From assembly GCF_026967475.1 (NCBI RefSeq), contig NZ_CP114058.1, positions 2,170,001 to 2,234,000 of the forward strand: a DNA stretch of 64,000 bases, read 5' to 3'. The notes beneath the pieces were generated by a model. The model ran no database searches. It saw only the letters and a list, made by a program, of their open reading frames with translations, and was not told the origin of the DNA. Origin of the DNA: Rouxiella chamberiensis (GTDB lineage: Bacteria > Pseudomonadota > Gammaproteobacteria > Enterobacterales > Enterobacteriaceae). This document shows, piece after piece, positions 9,477 through 20,337 of this stretch. Within the stretch, counting starts at the first letter, position 1, and the number at the start of each line of letters is the position of its first letter. The position numbers and the translations under genes were made by a program.

Positions 9477-12359
9477 TTAATCACACTTAACCGGCATTTT
9501 TTGCGGCCATTGACGGGTGTTGCCGCCGTCATAGAGCACCTGAATACCACATTCGTGGTCGACACGCGCCAGCGGCTTGCCGGTGGCATCGAGCATCATC
9601 GACATTGTCGGCGTCGAGACAATGCCCACGCCGCTGTTAAATGCCGACACCGCGCTGAATACCGGCGGAATGACAAAGCTGCCCTGGGCATTCACGTAGC
9701 CGTAGCCGCTGCCGATACGCGCGAACGCCAGCCCTTCCGTTACCAGCCCCAGGTCGCCATAATTCACCGAGGCAACAGGATGCCCCTGCGCGTCTATCCA
9801 GGTCTTGCTGCCATCGGGTTTGCCGAGTACCGCCTGGCCTTTCTGCATCAGGCTGCCTACGCCCGAGACTGTCAGCACAAGCTTGCCGGTGCTGTCGACA
9901 TAGCGTGTGGTGGCCTTGCCTTCGTCGAGGTCGTAAGACACGGCCATCGCGCTGCCGGTCGGCCATACCCAGTCACCTTCCGGCATCGCCGCCACGCGCG
10001 TGCCCTTCTCGTCGATGAGTTCGCTGCCCTGTGCCAGCACGCGCAAGGCGCGCTGGTTGACAAAAGCCGAGCCAGGCTGGATTTGCGGCTGAATCTGCCA
10101 AATTCCCTGCGCGTTCAGATAGCCGACCTGCGGCTGGCGGGAAAGCTTGACCCAGTCGCCTACCGCCGAGATGCGCGTCTGCTGCTCGTGCAGCTCGATA
10201 TTGCCCTGCGCATTGAGCAGCCACGACTGGCCTTCGCCCGACGTGGCCAGAATACGTCCGTCATTGAACTGGTTGACGTTAAGGTCGCGAGTCAGGTCGA
10301 TACGCACCGATCCGTCGTTGGCGATAATCTGCGATTCGGTCGCGGAAGCCGGTTGGTCGTCGGTTTTGGGCGCCTTTTCGAGTTGCCACAGCGCATTGTT
10401 GATGCGCCGAACGTTGGCAAAATCTGGCGTGACCAGCGGTTTACCTTCGCCGTCGATAATGCCCCAGCGCGCATTGGGCAGTTGAACATTGGACAGGCCG
10501 TAGGCGAGCTCCCCGACCGACAGATAACTCGGCGCGGCAATCACTTTTTGGTTGACCGCGTCGAAGATGCCCCACAGCGCGCCTTCGGCGGCGGTCTGGC
10601 GGAACCGGAACCAGCCGTTGCCGAGTGATTGCAGCTCGAAGGCGTTTGGCAGGGCAAAATGTTTACCCGTCGTGTCTATCGCCGTCAGCTTGCCATCCTG
10701 ATAATCCAGGGCATAGCCGTTGACGAAAGGCGCGATGTTGTCTTCGCTAAGCGGAACCAGCGTCTTACCCTGCGCATCGACGATACCCGTGCCTTGCGCC
10801 GTATTGACGATAAACTGTCGAGCCAGACCGCCCTGCCCCGATTCGCTGCTGTCGGCAGGTTGAATATTTTCCCATTTGCTGTCGAGTTGCACAGCGCCGT
10901 CGGCACGAATGAATCCTGCGCCCGCTTTCGGGTCTTGAGGATCCGGTTTGATAAGCGCCAGCGGCGCAGTGTTGTCACTCTGCACGCGTTGCAACGGCTG
11001 AATCTGGTAATCGGCCAGCAGCGCTACGTTTTTGGCGCTTAACAGCAGCTTGCCGCCGTTGTCGACCAAATTGACGATTTTGCCGTCTGAGTCATGCAGC
11101 CACAGCCGGTTATTGATAAGCTGCGCGTGACTTATCTGCCCCAGCCAGTTCACCGGTTGCGTGCCGCCAATCAGCGTGCCGTCGGGTGAAATAATGGCGT
11201 TGACGCGGTGTTGATCGCCGCGCGTCGTCAGCAGGAAATTACCGGTATCGGCCTGAAGCGGAGTGCTGCCTCCAGGCAGGGAAAGCGGCTGCTTTTTGCC
11301 GGGCACATACAGCGCCAGCGTCTCTTTACCGCTGTTATCCAGCAGATAGTCGCCCTGCACCGCAAGCCCTGCGACCGCGTCATTGCTCAACGTGGCAATC
11401 TCGTTGCCGCCGTTGTCCAGCAGCGTGTTTTTATCCGCCGTTTTCGCCAGCCAGAACTGGCCGTTCAGCGCTTTCACCGACTGGTAGGTCTTGTCGATTC
11501 GCGAACCGTTGTCGCGAATCAACACCACGCCGTCGGCAACCTTCGCCACCGCCAGCGCACTGCTGTTGTCACTGAGTGTAATGTCGCTGAACTGCGGCTC
11601 GACACGCCAGGCCAAATCGCCGTCGGCGATGCCAAATCCTTTATCGGCGTCGCGGGCGATAAACAGCCCCTGCTTGCCAAAAGGCTGCACCACTTCCATT
11701 TTGTCGGTGGCAACGTGGCGCTGGTCGTCGGGCGACAGCAACACGGTTTTATAGCTTAACGCCAGACGCGCCGGATTGCCGTCACCCAGTTGAACGTCAT
11801 CGACCAGCGCATCAAGCGGTTTGCCAACGGTCTGGCCCTGACGATTGATAAGCTGCGTTTTACCGGCATTCTCGACCAGCGCCAGCTCGACCTGCGTGAA
11901 GTCTTCGGCGCGGTCAAAGGTAGGCTGAATGGCCCATTTGCCCGTGGCGTCGATATAACCCCATTTTCCCTTGAGCTTCGCCGCGGCAAGGCCGTAGTGG
12001 AAATCGCCGACCTGCTCGAAGACCGGTTTGATAACCAGCTGGCCGCGATTGTCGAGAAAGCCCCAGCGATGACCGCCGAGATCCTTGACCAGTGCGACAT
12101 CGTCGATAGCTTGTCCGGCATCGGGCAGCAGCACGGCAGCACGGCTTTCATTGGCCGCACGAATACAGATATTTTGCGTGGCGGGCAGCGCCCTTTCGGC
12201 GCGCTGGGCTTCATCGAGCGTATTTGGCGCAAAACAGGCGCTTTCGGCCACGGCATGGGCAGGCAGAGTCATCGCCATCAGGCCCATTGCGCCGCCGAGG
12301 GTCAGAGCGTGACGAACCGCCCGCGATAAACGTTTGGTCTGGAGAGTCGATGGAGACAT
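9477..12359 (-). CDS. Large exported WG-repeat protein (second of a tandem pair)
   Basis: The protein has 960 residues. A signal peptide (residues about 20-37, ending ALTLGGAMGLMAMTLPAHA) predicts export. The body is a chain of degenerate WG beta-repeats such as HRWGFLDNRGQLVIKP, GKWGYIDATGKWAIQP, ARWGIIDGEGKPLVTP and SGYGYVNAQGSFVIPP. Cysteines near both ends (SACFAP, NICIRA, HECGIQV, PVKCD) could form disulphides. Its start overlaps the stop of the upstream paralogue as TAATG, so translation is probably coupled. The function is unknown; WG repeats usually mediate protein-protein contacts. Confidence 0.85.
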   Translation of the reverse strand: MSPSTLQTKRLSRAVRHALTLGGAMGLMAMTLPAHAVAESACFAPNTLDEAQRAERALPATQNICIRAANESRAAVLLPDAGQAIDDVALVKDLGGHRWGFLDNRGQLVIKPVFEQVGDFHYGLAAAKLKGKWGYIDATGKWAIQPTFDRAEDFTQVELALVENAGKTQLINRQGQTVGKPLDALVDDVQLGDGNPARLALSYKTVLLSPDDQRHVATDKMEVVQPFGKQGLFIARDADKGFGIADGDLAWRVEPQFSDITLSDNSSALAVAKVADGVVLIRDNGSRIDKTYQSVKALNGQFWLAKTADKNTLLDNGGNEIATLSNDAVAGLAVQGDYLLDNSGKETLALYVPGKKQPLSLPGGSTPLQADTGNFLLTTRGDQHRVNAIISPDGTLIGGTQPVNWLGQISHAQLINNRLWLHDSDGKIVNLVDNGGKLLLSAKNVALLADYQIQPLQRVQSDNTAPLALIKPDPQDPKAGAGFIRADGAVQLDSKWENIQPADSSESGQGGLARQFIVNTAQGTGIVDAQGKTLVPLSEDNIAPFVNGYALDYQDGKLTAIDTTGKHFALPNAFELQSLGNGWFRFRQTAAEGALWGIFDAVNQKVIAAPSYLSVGELAYGLSNVQLPNARWGIIDGEGKPLVTPDFANVRRINNALWQLEKAPKTDDQPASATESQIIANDGSVRIDLTRDLNVNQFNDGRILATSGEGQSWLLNAQGNIELHEQQTRISAVGDWVKLSRQPQVGYLNAQGIWQIQPQIQPGSAFVNQRALRVLAQGSELIDEKGTRVAAMPEGDWVWPTGSAMAVSYDLDEGKATTRYVDSTGKLVLTVSGVGSLMQKGQAVLGKPDGSKTWIDAQGHPVASVNYGDLGLVTEGLAFARIGSGYGYVNAQGSFVIPPVFSAVSAFNSGVGIVSTPTMSMMLDATGKPLARVDHECGIQVLYDGGNTRQWPQKMPVKCD

Positions 12360-15143
12360 TATTGTGCTCCTCCGTTTTGAACCGGATTCGCACAGTTCAC
12401 CGGTTTGGCGGGCCAGAGTTGATGCCCCTTGGCATTGAGGATCACACGTTGATTACATTTTTGCGGCAACTGCGCCTGAACGGCACCGTCGGGATCGATG
12501 AGTTGCACGACGCCCTTCGCCACTACCCACGCACGCTTCTCGCTGAAATCACTGGCCCAGCTGTATTTCGGCAAGGTGGTGAAACTTCCGCTGCCGTTGA
12601 TGTAGCCTATCAGCTGGCCGTATGTGTCCTGCTTGACGGCGGTGGCGCGGGTGTCTTTCATGGCGCCGACGCGGGTGAAATAATTACCCGTCAAGGGCTT
12701 GCCATTGGCATCGATAAATCCGTACAACCCGTCAGTGCCGCGCACCGGCACCATGCCTTCACTCGACTGGGCGGCCGCCAGGCTGTTCAAACCTGCAAAA
12801 CGGCTGATTTCATTGCCCTGCGTATCGAGCAACACGGTTTCGCCGGTGCTGTCGTCATTCATGACGATGCGGTCCATCGAGGCCAGTGGCTGCGCCGCGT
12901 TATTATCGGCCAGAGGCTGAACACCGTTGGCATCGATAAGCGTAGTATGTCCGTCGCTCTGCGCGCTGGCCCAGCTTTGGGGTGAAATAAACCGCAGGGC
13001 GGAAGAGTAGATAGGCGCGATTTGCCAGTTGCCCTGACTGTCGATGGCACCAATGTGCGGGCCAAAGCCGAGCAAGGCCCAGTCGCCGTTGATGCGCACC
13101 GATTCCGGGGCAATCTGCTTGCTGACCACGGCCCGACCGTCGTCGTCCATTAGCGCCACGCCGCCATTTTCAGGACGGATAAGCCAATGCGTGTCGCCAA
13201 TTTTCTGCGGATTGCTCAGCAAATGGGTCGCGAGGCCAAGGCCGGTCACCGCACTGTACAGGCTGTAACGGTTGTTGCTGGTATCGTGTTCGCCCGGCGT
13301 ATCGCCTTCGGCAATCATGAAGATGTTGTCACCGGCCGGCTGCGGCTTGCCGCTGCGTTCGGCGTCAGGCGCAATCGCCCACAGCCCTTTCGGGTTAATC
13401 ACGCCCCAGCCAATGTCGTTGCGCGCGAGCGCATATCCGTCGTGGAAGGCCTCAAGCTGGATAAAACGCGGAGGAATTCTGGCGCTGTTAGCCGCGATAT
13501 CCCAGATACCCCAGCGGCGCTCGTCATTGTCGCCATGCGTATAAAGCAGGTCATTGCCTGAAACCTGTTGCGCCGTTTGCAGAACCGCGCGTCGGAATAT
13601 CGACCACGTTGCCCTGTGCATCAATGACTTTACGGCTTTCGACGTTTTTGTCGTCAACGACGGTGGCCCAGCTATAAGCGCCGTCAAACGGGGCGACCTG
13701 CCGGAATTTTGGCGGGACCAGCCACTGACCGTTTGCGGTCACGGCCCCCATCATGCCGTTTTCGGTTTTCACCACCAGCGGCCCGTTACGCCCCGGCGCG
13801 CCCAATTCGGCCCACTGCGGATCGCTGTAAATCTCGCCTTCGGCGGTCAGGATGGCCGGTTTTTTAGTCTTGTCATTGGGCGTCAGCAAGGCCAGCGGCA
13901 GGCCCGAGTCGGCATCGTCGCTACTGCTGGCCTGATTGAGATCGCGGGCATCGAGCGGCTGCACCTTATATTCGTTCAACGCCGTGAGCGTGGCCGCCGT
14001 CAGCAGCCCCACGCCATTGGCATCATAAATTTGCACCAGCTGCGGCGGACGGTTTTCACCGCGTGCATCAACCTGCTGTACCCAGAGTTTGCCATGCTGA
14101 CTCAATAACTGGGGCTTGTTGGCCTTGATATCCACCACGCGGTCGTCTGCACCGACAAGCACCAGACCTTTACTGCCTTTACCCAGCAGCATGTTGCCCC
14201 AGGTCTGATAATCGTCGGCCTGATCGGCTGGGAGATCCTGAGTTTTTTCCAATTTATTACTGAGTAATTGCTGAGTATTGTTTGCGGTGACAACAATCCA
14301 ACTGCCTGATTTAAGAGGCATAACGGACTTATACTGGTCTTTACTCAGACTCACACCGTTGCGATCGACAAATGTCCAGGAGGCCTTACCCTTGACGGCA
14401 ACCACATCGCCATTAAGCAGCGGCTGATTGCGCGTTTTCAGTTTCATCGGGTCGACGGCCCACTGACCGTTGTCATCGAGATAGCCCCAATATCCACTCT
14501 GCGCCGTGTCGCGCTGCTGGGCGGGGATCAAGCCGGACTGCGGTTCGTCCAGATTCATCACGTCATCAGGCAAAGAGACGGAGCGCCCCTGGGTGGCATT
14601 CCACAACGCCGGAGAAATTTGCACCTGAACGCTTGCCAGAGGCTGGCCCTGCTCAAAACCGGCGGAATCCAGTGACGCCGCAAACGGCAGGGTTTTGATA
14701 ATCGCGCCCTGCTTGTCGATGAGGGCCAAACGGTTGTCAGTGACCACCAGCGCCGTGCCCTGCGCGTTGAAATCGGTGGCACGGGTAAAACGTGGCGTGA
14801 TGGCCAGATGGCCTTTTGCATCTATGTAGCCATACAGGTCATCTTTTTTAACGGCAGCCAGCCCGTTGGCAAATCCGTGCGCTTCGCGATAGGCAGGCTC
14901 GATAACCATCTTGCCGGAGGCATCGATAAAGCCCCACAGCCCTTGCTGATCGCGGCTTGACCCCATCAGCACCGGCGCAAGGCCCTGCTGGAAAGGCAAC
15001 TGACAGCTGTCGGCCGTTTTTGGCGCGGTACACGCTCGCAGCCAGGCATCGTCGGCCTGGGCAGGTGCAGAAAGTGCGGTACCTAGAACCAGCGCCAATG
15101 CACTGAAATTCATGACATGTTTTAGTGTTTCGGAATAAATCAT
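12359..15143 (-). CDS. Large exported WG-repeat protein (first of a tandem pair), frame broken by one extra base
   Basis: There are two open stretches. The first (15143-13551) has signal peptide LALVLGTALSAPAQA and repeats QGLWGFIDASGKMVIEP and DLYGYIDAKGHLAITP. The second (to 12359) has repeats RWGIWDIAANSA, IGWGVINPKG and GLYGFIDANGKPL. They join if one C is removed near 13595-13602 (VVDIRRAVLQTAQQVSGND). The corrected length is 927 residues, close to the 960-residue paralogue, and the total is then an exact multiple of three. Both proteins start with a cysteine-rich head and end in a WP-K-P-V-x-C motif, so the pair arose by duplication. A programmed or natural frameshift is possible but less likely than a sequence error. 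Confidence 0.8.
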
Positions 15144-15621
15144 CCGATTCCCTTTTGACTGATAGATGATGAAAGGTACGACGCTGACCCCATGCAGGTT
15201 CCCGGCATACGGCGGCCAGCGAAAATACGATAATAATCAAGCTCTATGAATGTTGTTCGCTATTTCTTATAGGGTGTCAGCTTGAGCAACAAAAAGCAGC
15301 TATTTTATTGACTGAGAGCCTATCAAAACACTTTATTACGCGTTAAGTGTGTAGAAAATCGACTTTTTACCACGCATGACCTCAAAGCGCTGCATAAAGT
15401 GTCTTCGAATCGCGTCTCACTCCCCCACAGGCTGCGCCCAGCGGCGCTTTTTGCAAAATTCTTCTCTCTATTTTATAGCAGATCCAGGGGGATTCTCCCT
15501 TCTGCCCTTGCGGGTCTTCTGCCGCTTGCCACACGCCAAAAGACATTGCATTCTGTGTGTTACATCACGTTGACTCGGCAATGCCGGGTTCATCTTCTCC
15601 AAAAGAGACAGACAATTCGCC
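15144..15621. other. Divergent intergenic region between WG genes and amidohydrolase
   Basis: This 478-base stretch holds no convincing gene. It must carry the promoters for the WG-repeat operon (leftward) and for the M20 gene (rightward). I see no strong operator or hairpin. Confidence 0.5.
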
Positions 15622-16800
15622 ATGAATAATAAAAATCTTTGCACACTTGCTGACGTAGCCGACCTTGAACCCGGCCTGCGTGAGATTCGCCAACACCTGC
15701 ACCAACATCCCGAGCTTTCAAACGAAGAAGCCAACACGGCCGAACTGGTTGCCGGCAAACTTCACGCGCTGGGTTTTGAAGTGTCGACCGGCGTAGGCGG
15801 CTTCGGCGTAGTCGGCTCGCTGAAAGTCGGCAATGGTACGCGCAGCATCGGTATTCGTGCCGACATGGACGCCCTGCCGATAACCGAACTCACCGGCCTC
15901 GACTATGCCAGCCAGACGCCCGGCAAAATGCACGCCTGCGGTCACGACGGCCACACGGCCATGCTGCTGGGTGCGGCGGAACAACTGGCTCGCAGCCGTA
16001 ATTTCTCCGGTACCGTGCATCTTATTTTCCAGCCTGCCGAAGAGATTGGGTTCAACAGCGGCGCCGAGCGCATGCTGGCGGAAGGCCTGTTTGACCGTTT
16101 CCCTTGCGATGCCGTCTATGGCCTGCACAATCATCCGGGTTATCCGGTCGGTAAGATGATGTTCCGTCCGGGTCCGTTTATGGCGGCCTGCGATACCGTT
16201 AACATCACTATCCACGGCAAAGGCGGTCATGCGGCGCGCCCTCATATGACCGTCGACCCGATTCTGGTTGCCAGCAGCTTGGTCGTAGCGCTGCAAACGG
16301 TCATCTCGCGCAATATTGACCCTAATGAGACTGCCGTGATTACCATTGGTTCCCTGCATTCCGGCCATGCGGCGAACGTTATCCCGGATACCGCGCGCCT
16401 CGAAATGAGCGTGCGTTCGTTTGACAAAGGCGTGCGCAAGATTCTCGAAGAGCGCATCACCTCTCTGGTGACCCGCCATGCCGAGGGCTATGGCGCTACG
16501 GCCGAGATTGACTATGTGCCCGGTTATCCGGTGCTGGTGAATCATCATCAGGAGACGGAATTCGCCACGAAGGTCGCGCAGGAACTGCTGGGCGAAGAGA
16601 ATGTGGTAGCCGACCTGCCGCCGATTTCCGGCAGCGAAGATTTTGCCTATTTCCTGCAACAGAAACCGGGCTGCTTCCTGCGTCTAGGCAATGGCGACAG
16701 CGCCGTGCTGCACAATCCTGCCTATAACTTCAACGACGACAGCCTGCCGTTTGGTGTCGCCTACTGGACCCGTCTGGTTGAGCGTTATCTGGCCGAATAA
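15622..16800 (+). CDS. M20-family amidohydrolase (hippurate hydrolase / N-acyl-amino-acid amidohydrolase type)
   Basis: The protein has 392 residues and is cytoplasmic. The di-metal site of the M20D family is visible: HPELSNEE, RADMDALPI, MHACGHDGHTA (metal Cys/His and Asp), QPAEEIGFNSGA (catalytic Glu) and YGLHNHPGYPVG. The lid-domain signature GKGGHAARPH and the C-terminal SGSEDFAYF are present. Such enzymes remove acyl or aryl groups from amino acids (hippurate, N-acetyl amino acids, auxin conjugates). The exact substrate cannot be assigned. It is monocistronic and convergent with the extensin-family gene. Confidence 0.9.
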   Translation: MNNKNLCTLADVADLEPGLREIRQHLHQHPELSNEEANTAELVAGKLHALGFEVSTGVGGFGVVGSLKVGNGTRSIGIRADMDALPITELTGLDYASQTPGKMHACGHDGHTAMLLGAAEQLARSRNFSGTVHLIFQPAEEIGFNSGAERMLAEGLFDRFPCDAVYGLHNHPGYPVGKMMFRPGPFMAACDTVNITIHGKGGHAARPHMTVDPILVASSLVVALQTVISRNIDPNETAVITIGSLHSGHAANVIPDTARLEMSVRSFDKGVRKILEERITSLVTRHAEGYGATAEIDYVPGYPVLVNHHQETEFATKVAQELLGEENVVADLPPISGSEDFAYFLQQKPGCFLRLGNGDSAVLHNPAYNFNDDSLPFGVAYWTRLVERYLAE

Positions 16801-16817
16801 TCGCCCATGAATGCCGA

Positions 16818-17516
16818 CTAGCGGCAGAAACCAAACCAGCGCATGCCGAGATGAAAATGATTGGCGTGCGCTGCGTTGTAGTCCGGTCCGATAATGTTGC
16901 CAAAAAACGGACACCCTTCGCTGAAGACGTCATGCAGGAAGGTTGAGGTCTTGTCCTCTCTTTTCCATCCTCCGGCGACCGTGACATTTTCCCCGCCCGT
17001 CATTCTGAATCCCGAAACATCCAGCGCATCTGCCGTGGCGTGCTCGCTAATCCGCCCCTCAGCCCGATGATAAACATTGCGACAGGCAAAACTGCCGAGA
17101 TGATCGATGCGTATCAGCCTCTGATTCATGACGCGCTCAGCCACCGGAGCCGCCGCCTGCGCCACAAACATCGTCGTGCTTACCGCCAGCGGGCAGCTCG
17201 CCAGAAAGCTTGAGCTGAGCGACACCTTGCCAAAATTCTGTACGCGCACCGCATCGGTTAATGGACATTGCCCGCGAGTATTGCCTACGCTTTGAAAATT
17301 CAGCAGGCCATCGGCTTTGGCGCGTTCAAGCACGGCCAGACAGGCAGCCGGATTTTTACTTAATCTTTTGAGTTTATATTGGGTAATCAGTCCGGGCGGA
17401 TCGCTCACGGAAAGCGGGGTAAAAGGATTGTACTGCGGGGGAAGCTGGCTTTGCAGCCACGGATAAACCGCAAAACCTGCAACCAGCACAACCAACGCGA
17501 AGAGGATATAACGCAT
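16818..17516 (-). CDS. Extensin-family (DUF-type, peptidase M15-like fold) membrane-anchored protein
   Basis: The protein has 232 residues. An N-terminal transmembrane or signal segment (MRYILFALVVLVAGFAVYPW) is followed by the bacterial extensin-like C-terminal domain: CPLTDAVRV, SCPLAVST, HLGSFACRN, SEHATADALDVSGF and AHANHFHLGM. The H-x-x-A-x-A-x-D and final H-x-H motifs resemble the zinc site of VanX/M15-type LD-peptidases. A role in periplasmic peptidoglycan trimming is an inference. It is divergent from the S51 peptidase gene. Confidence 0.82.
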   Translation of the reverse strand: MRYILFALVVLVAGFAVYPWLQSQLPPQYNPFTPLSVSDPPGLITQYKLKRLSKNPAACLAVLERAKADGLLNFQSVGNTRGQCPLTDAVRVQNFGKVSLSSSFLASCPLAVSTTMFVAQAAAPVAERVMNQRLIRIDHLGSFACRNVYHRAEGRISEHATADALDVSGFRMTGGENVTVAGGWKREDKTSTFLHDVFSEGCPFFGNIIGPDYNAAHANHFHLGMRWFGFCR

Positions 17517-17599
17517 ACCCTTTGCTCCTCTAGCGACGATAACATTCCGAATTTTCTATTATAGTGAAGGATATGCGATTTACTTAAAAAGAGGTCAAG

Positions 17600-18321
17600 A
17601 TGGAAGCCAACTCTGAAAATACCGGTATCAAGCAGGCCAACATTGTTGCCATCGGCGGAGAAACATCGGCAGATTTGCAGCAAATTACCCCTATTGACAG
17701 CTACATCCTGTCCTTAACCCAAAAGGAAGATCCGCAGATTCTTTATATTTCTACCGCAAGCGGCGACGTACCGGAGAGAATCGAGCAATTCGAACGCAAG
17801 TTCACCTCGGCGGGGCACAAAGTTAGTGTGCTGTCGCTGTTCCGCACGCCTTATCATACCGTGAAGGAAATAGACGAGCTTATCTCTCAGGCGGATGTAA
17901 TTTTCGTTGCGGGGGAAACACGCGCGCCATGATGGCCGTCTGGCGCGAGTTCTCCATCGACCAGCAGCTGAAATCTGCCCTGCGCCACGGGGCCGTGCTC
18001 TGCGGGTCCAGTGCCGGCGCTATCTGCTGGTTCGATTTGGGGCATTCGGATTCGGGCGGAGGGTATTCGTTGATTCCGGGTCTGGGCTTGCTGACCGGCG
18101 TCATGTGCCCTCACTTTGGTTCAGAGGAAGGCAGAGAGGAGTCGTTTGTCAACTTGCTGAAAGAGCAAAGTATTATGCAAGCCTATGCCGCCGACGATGG
18201 CGTTGCGTTGCATTTTCGCGATGGCAGGCTGCATAAGATTGTCCGCACCGACGCGGCCAAGGACGGCAAAACGCTGGTTTCGGTCAATGAGGGAGACAAC
18301 GCTGCGCCCAGCCCTGAATAA
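17600..18321 (+). CDS. S51-family peptidase (PepE-like / class I glutamine amidotransferase fold), frame broken by one missing G
   Basis: The frame is split at a G5 run (17910-17914). A sixth G restores VFVAGGNTRAMMAVW and a 240-residue protein. The nucleophile elbow GSSAGAICW carries the catalytic Ser, and MCPHFGSEEGREESF matches the family. PepE-type enzymes cleave Asp-X dipeptides, but this version is longer and may have another substrate. The 3' end overlaps the convergent idi gene by 38 bases. As written it is two fragments (17600-17932 and 17929-18321). Confidence 0.85.
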
Positions 18322-18841
18322 CCGGCTGGCCGAAATGGGCCAGAATGACCTTGAACCACGCGGTAAAATCCTGAGGGGCTTGTTCGACGGCAGTGAAGAC
18401 ATCGGCGACCGATATCCACTGCCACCCTTCCGCCTCTTCCGGATTCAAGACCGGCGCGGCATCGAATACGCCCATAAATGTATGATTATATTCATGTTCA
18501 ACCAACCCGTCAGACACCTCGACCCGATAAAGGATCCGATCAACTTCCGTCAATGTGCAGGTGAATCCCATCTCCTCGTAAAGTCGACGGGTCGCCGCCT
18601 GCGCATTGTCTTCATCGGGCCGTGGATGGCCGCAGCACGAGTTGGTCCACAACCCGCCCGAGTGGTATTTCCCGCTCGCCCGTTGCTGCAACATTAATTG
18701 TCCCTGACGGTTGAACACGAACACTGAAAACGCGCGATGCAACTTTCCCTGAAGATGCACCTGCAATTTAGGACCCGTGCCAACGCGGTTATCCTGCTCA
18801 TCGACCAGGATCAGCGTTTCTTCTTGCTCAATCAGGGACAT
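18284..18841 (-). CDS. idi: Isopentenyl-diphosphate delta-isomerase, type 1
   Basis: The enzyme interconverts IPP and DMAPP. The 185-residue Nudix-like enzyme shows the catalytic Cys in TNSCCGHPRP, the Nudix helix AATRRLYEEMGF and the catalytic Glu in VEHEYNHTFMG. Metal ligands are in LHRAFSVFVFN and the CGHP loop. I chose ATG 18841; a GTG one codon upstream is also possible. Its start lies 4 bases from the stop of the upstream lipoprotein gene, so the two are probably co-transcribed. Confidence 0.95.
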   Translation of the reverse strand: MSLIEQEETLILVDEQDNRVGTGPKLQVHLQGKLHRAFSVFVFNRQGQLMLQQRASGKYHSGGLWTNSCCGHPRPDEDNAQAATRRLYEEMGFTCTLTEVDRILYRVEVSDGLVEHEYNHTFMGVFDAAPVLNPEEAEGWQWISVADVFTAVEQAPQDFTAWFKVILAHFGQPVIQGWAQRCLPH

Positions 18842-18845
18842 CACT

Positions 18846-19240
18846 TTATTTGATTCTCGTCAGGCTATAACGGTGCAATGAATTCAACGCCGTCTCAAAG
18901 GTTTGCGGGGTGCCGTCAAGTTCGATGGTCATGGCTTTATCCAATGGCGTGATGGCACAGGAAAACTTCACTTTCAGCGTGTGAATCCCATTCGGGATAT
19001 ACAGGTCGGCGTACTGATTTTTCTGCAAACCGGCAGCTTCCTTTTCATCGACATAAACGATGAGCGGACAGCTTTCATCAAGAATCGACCCCGAGATTTG
19101 AGGTTTACGATGAACGCGCACTTTGGTGGTATCAGGTTTGCTGGTGCTGTAAGCCTGTAAAACCTGCTGAGTTGGCTCGTAAGGGCCGGCAGAACATCCG
19201 GCCATAACCAGCGCGGCACAAATCAGGATGATTTTTTCAC
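18846..19240 (-). CDS. Small lipoprotein upstream of idi (start region affected by a short A run)
   Basis: The lipobox LVMAGCSAG follows a hydrophobic stretch (KKIILICAALVMAG), so export and N-acylation are predicted. The good start is GTG at 19240 with GGAGA upstream, but it is in frame with the body only if the A6 run (19232-19237 T on the plus strand) were A7. The mature part holds KPQISGSILDESCPLIVYVD and IPNGIHTLKVKFSC and has two cysteines. The corrected protein has 131 residues. I do not recognise the family. Confidence 0.7.
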
Positions 19241-19438
19241 GTTTGGGTCTCCGCGAAGAACACGAGAAGGTTCTATCGCCAACATAGCGATACAAAGTTC
19301 TCACGGCTAACGTGGCAGAGTCGTTGAAAAGCTTGAATCGGCGATATCTGATTTCGACCTGCACGGGCATCTATCGACACGCGTGCAGGGAATCTTGAAG
19401 GCCCTTAATATAACGGAAGTTGATATTTTAAAATTCTC

Positions 19439-19707
19439 TTATGGTGCGTTGGCCATAATATTTTCCGACAGGAATTCGACGTGCCCACCAATGTGAAAGT
19501 GATGCTGCTCGAAAGAGTCGCGCCCAACCGGATCAACCTTGGTGATTTCCCCACATAGTCGTTATCCCGGACTTCAACGATCTTCGCCTCGAGGTGATAA
19601 CTCACAGGCGGATTTCCCACAGGAAAAGTCACCAGCGCCACGCCGTCACCCAGCGTGAATCGCGTAATCAATTTCATCGGTGCCTGTTCAAAAATTGCAT
19701 CGCTCAT
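19439..19707 (-). CDS. Small protein of unknown function, frame broken by one missing G
   Basis: The gene starts MSDAIFEQAPMKLITRFTLG with AAGGAAC upstream. It changes frame at GGGG (plus-strand C run 19549-19552). A fifth G restores YVGEITKVDPVGRDSFEQ, HHFHIGGHVEFLSENIMA and a stop at 19439, giving 89 residues. As written the frame continues to 19405 with an unrelated tail. It lacks a signal peptide. The family is not recognised. Confidence 0.65.
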
Positions 19708-20337
19708 TTTTAGTTCCTTTTTGATGAGAAGGTTGCTTAAACATAACTGTCTTATGCAGTTTGTTAACAATCACCCTTTCAGCTTAGAACATCAAAAGAC
19801 AATTATTTGCGGCGAGTCCCGATATTCTGAAAAAGTTACGCATCATAATGCGCTGAAACATTCGCTGCACGTTAAGCATACAGAATGATAAAGGGGTAGT
19901 TTGAGTGTGCAGAAAAAATGAGGCAGAAGTGTAAAAGCATTGGTGAACGTAAATATCCTGGGTTTTAAAAACGCACTCAAGAATCACAGCTAAGAAAAAT
20001 CCGAATCATTGATTTTACGGCGATTATTTAACCGGCCATTTTTGCCGTGGCGTTTTTAGCTGACTAGAATACCCGTCGCAATAGACATTTAACGTGTTCG
20101 AGACGTTGTACAAGGGTGAAAAAGTTACCTGTAAATAATCTGTACAGCGAGAATGTCCGAGTAACACAAATTTGGATTAAAAACGAATCAAATCGGGCAT
20201 AAAGTGCTGTTAAACAGCCAGTTACATCAATCATCACCCGTAAAATGTTTATTTTGCATACAACTAAAAAGCGAATCCCCATGCTTGCTTATAACTAAAA
20301 TGCAAAAAAATCCCACGAACGCACAAATAGTTCATTT
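19708..20337. other. AT-rich intergenic region at the edge of the accessory segment
   Basis: There is no gene I can support in these 630 bases. Base composition drops clearly below that of the core genes. Single TTGTACA-type half-sites occur at 20106-20112 and 20141-20147, related to the operators of the ariR-like genes. Confidence 0.5.

Noticed and set aside
13595..13602. Two separate WG genes instead of one broken gene
   Set aside because: Only one has a signal peptide, and the joined length matches the neighbouring paralogue.
9477..15143. CRISPR or DNA-level tandem repeat in the WG genes
   Set aside because: The repeats are at the protein level and degenerate; there are no regular identical DNA repeats or spacers.
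20064..20282. Possible 72-residue minus-strand protein
   Set aside because: Composition looks random; it covers TTGTACA half-sites that make better sense as regulatory DNA.
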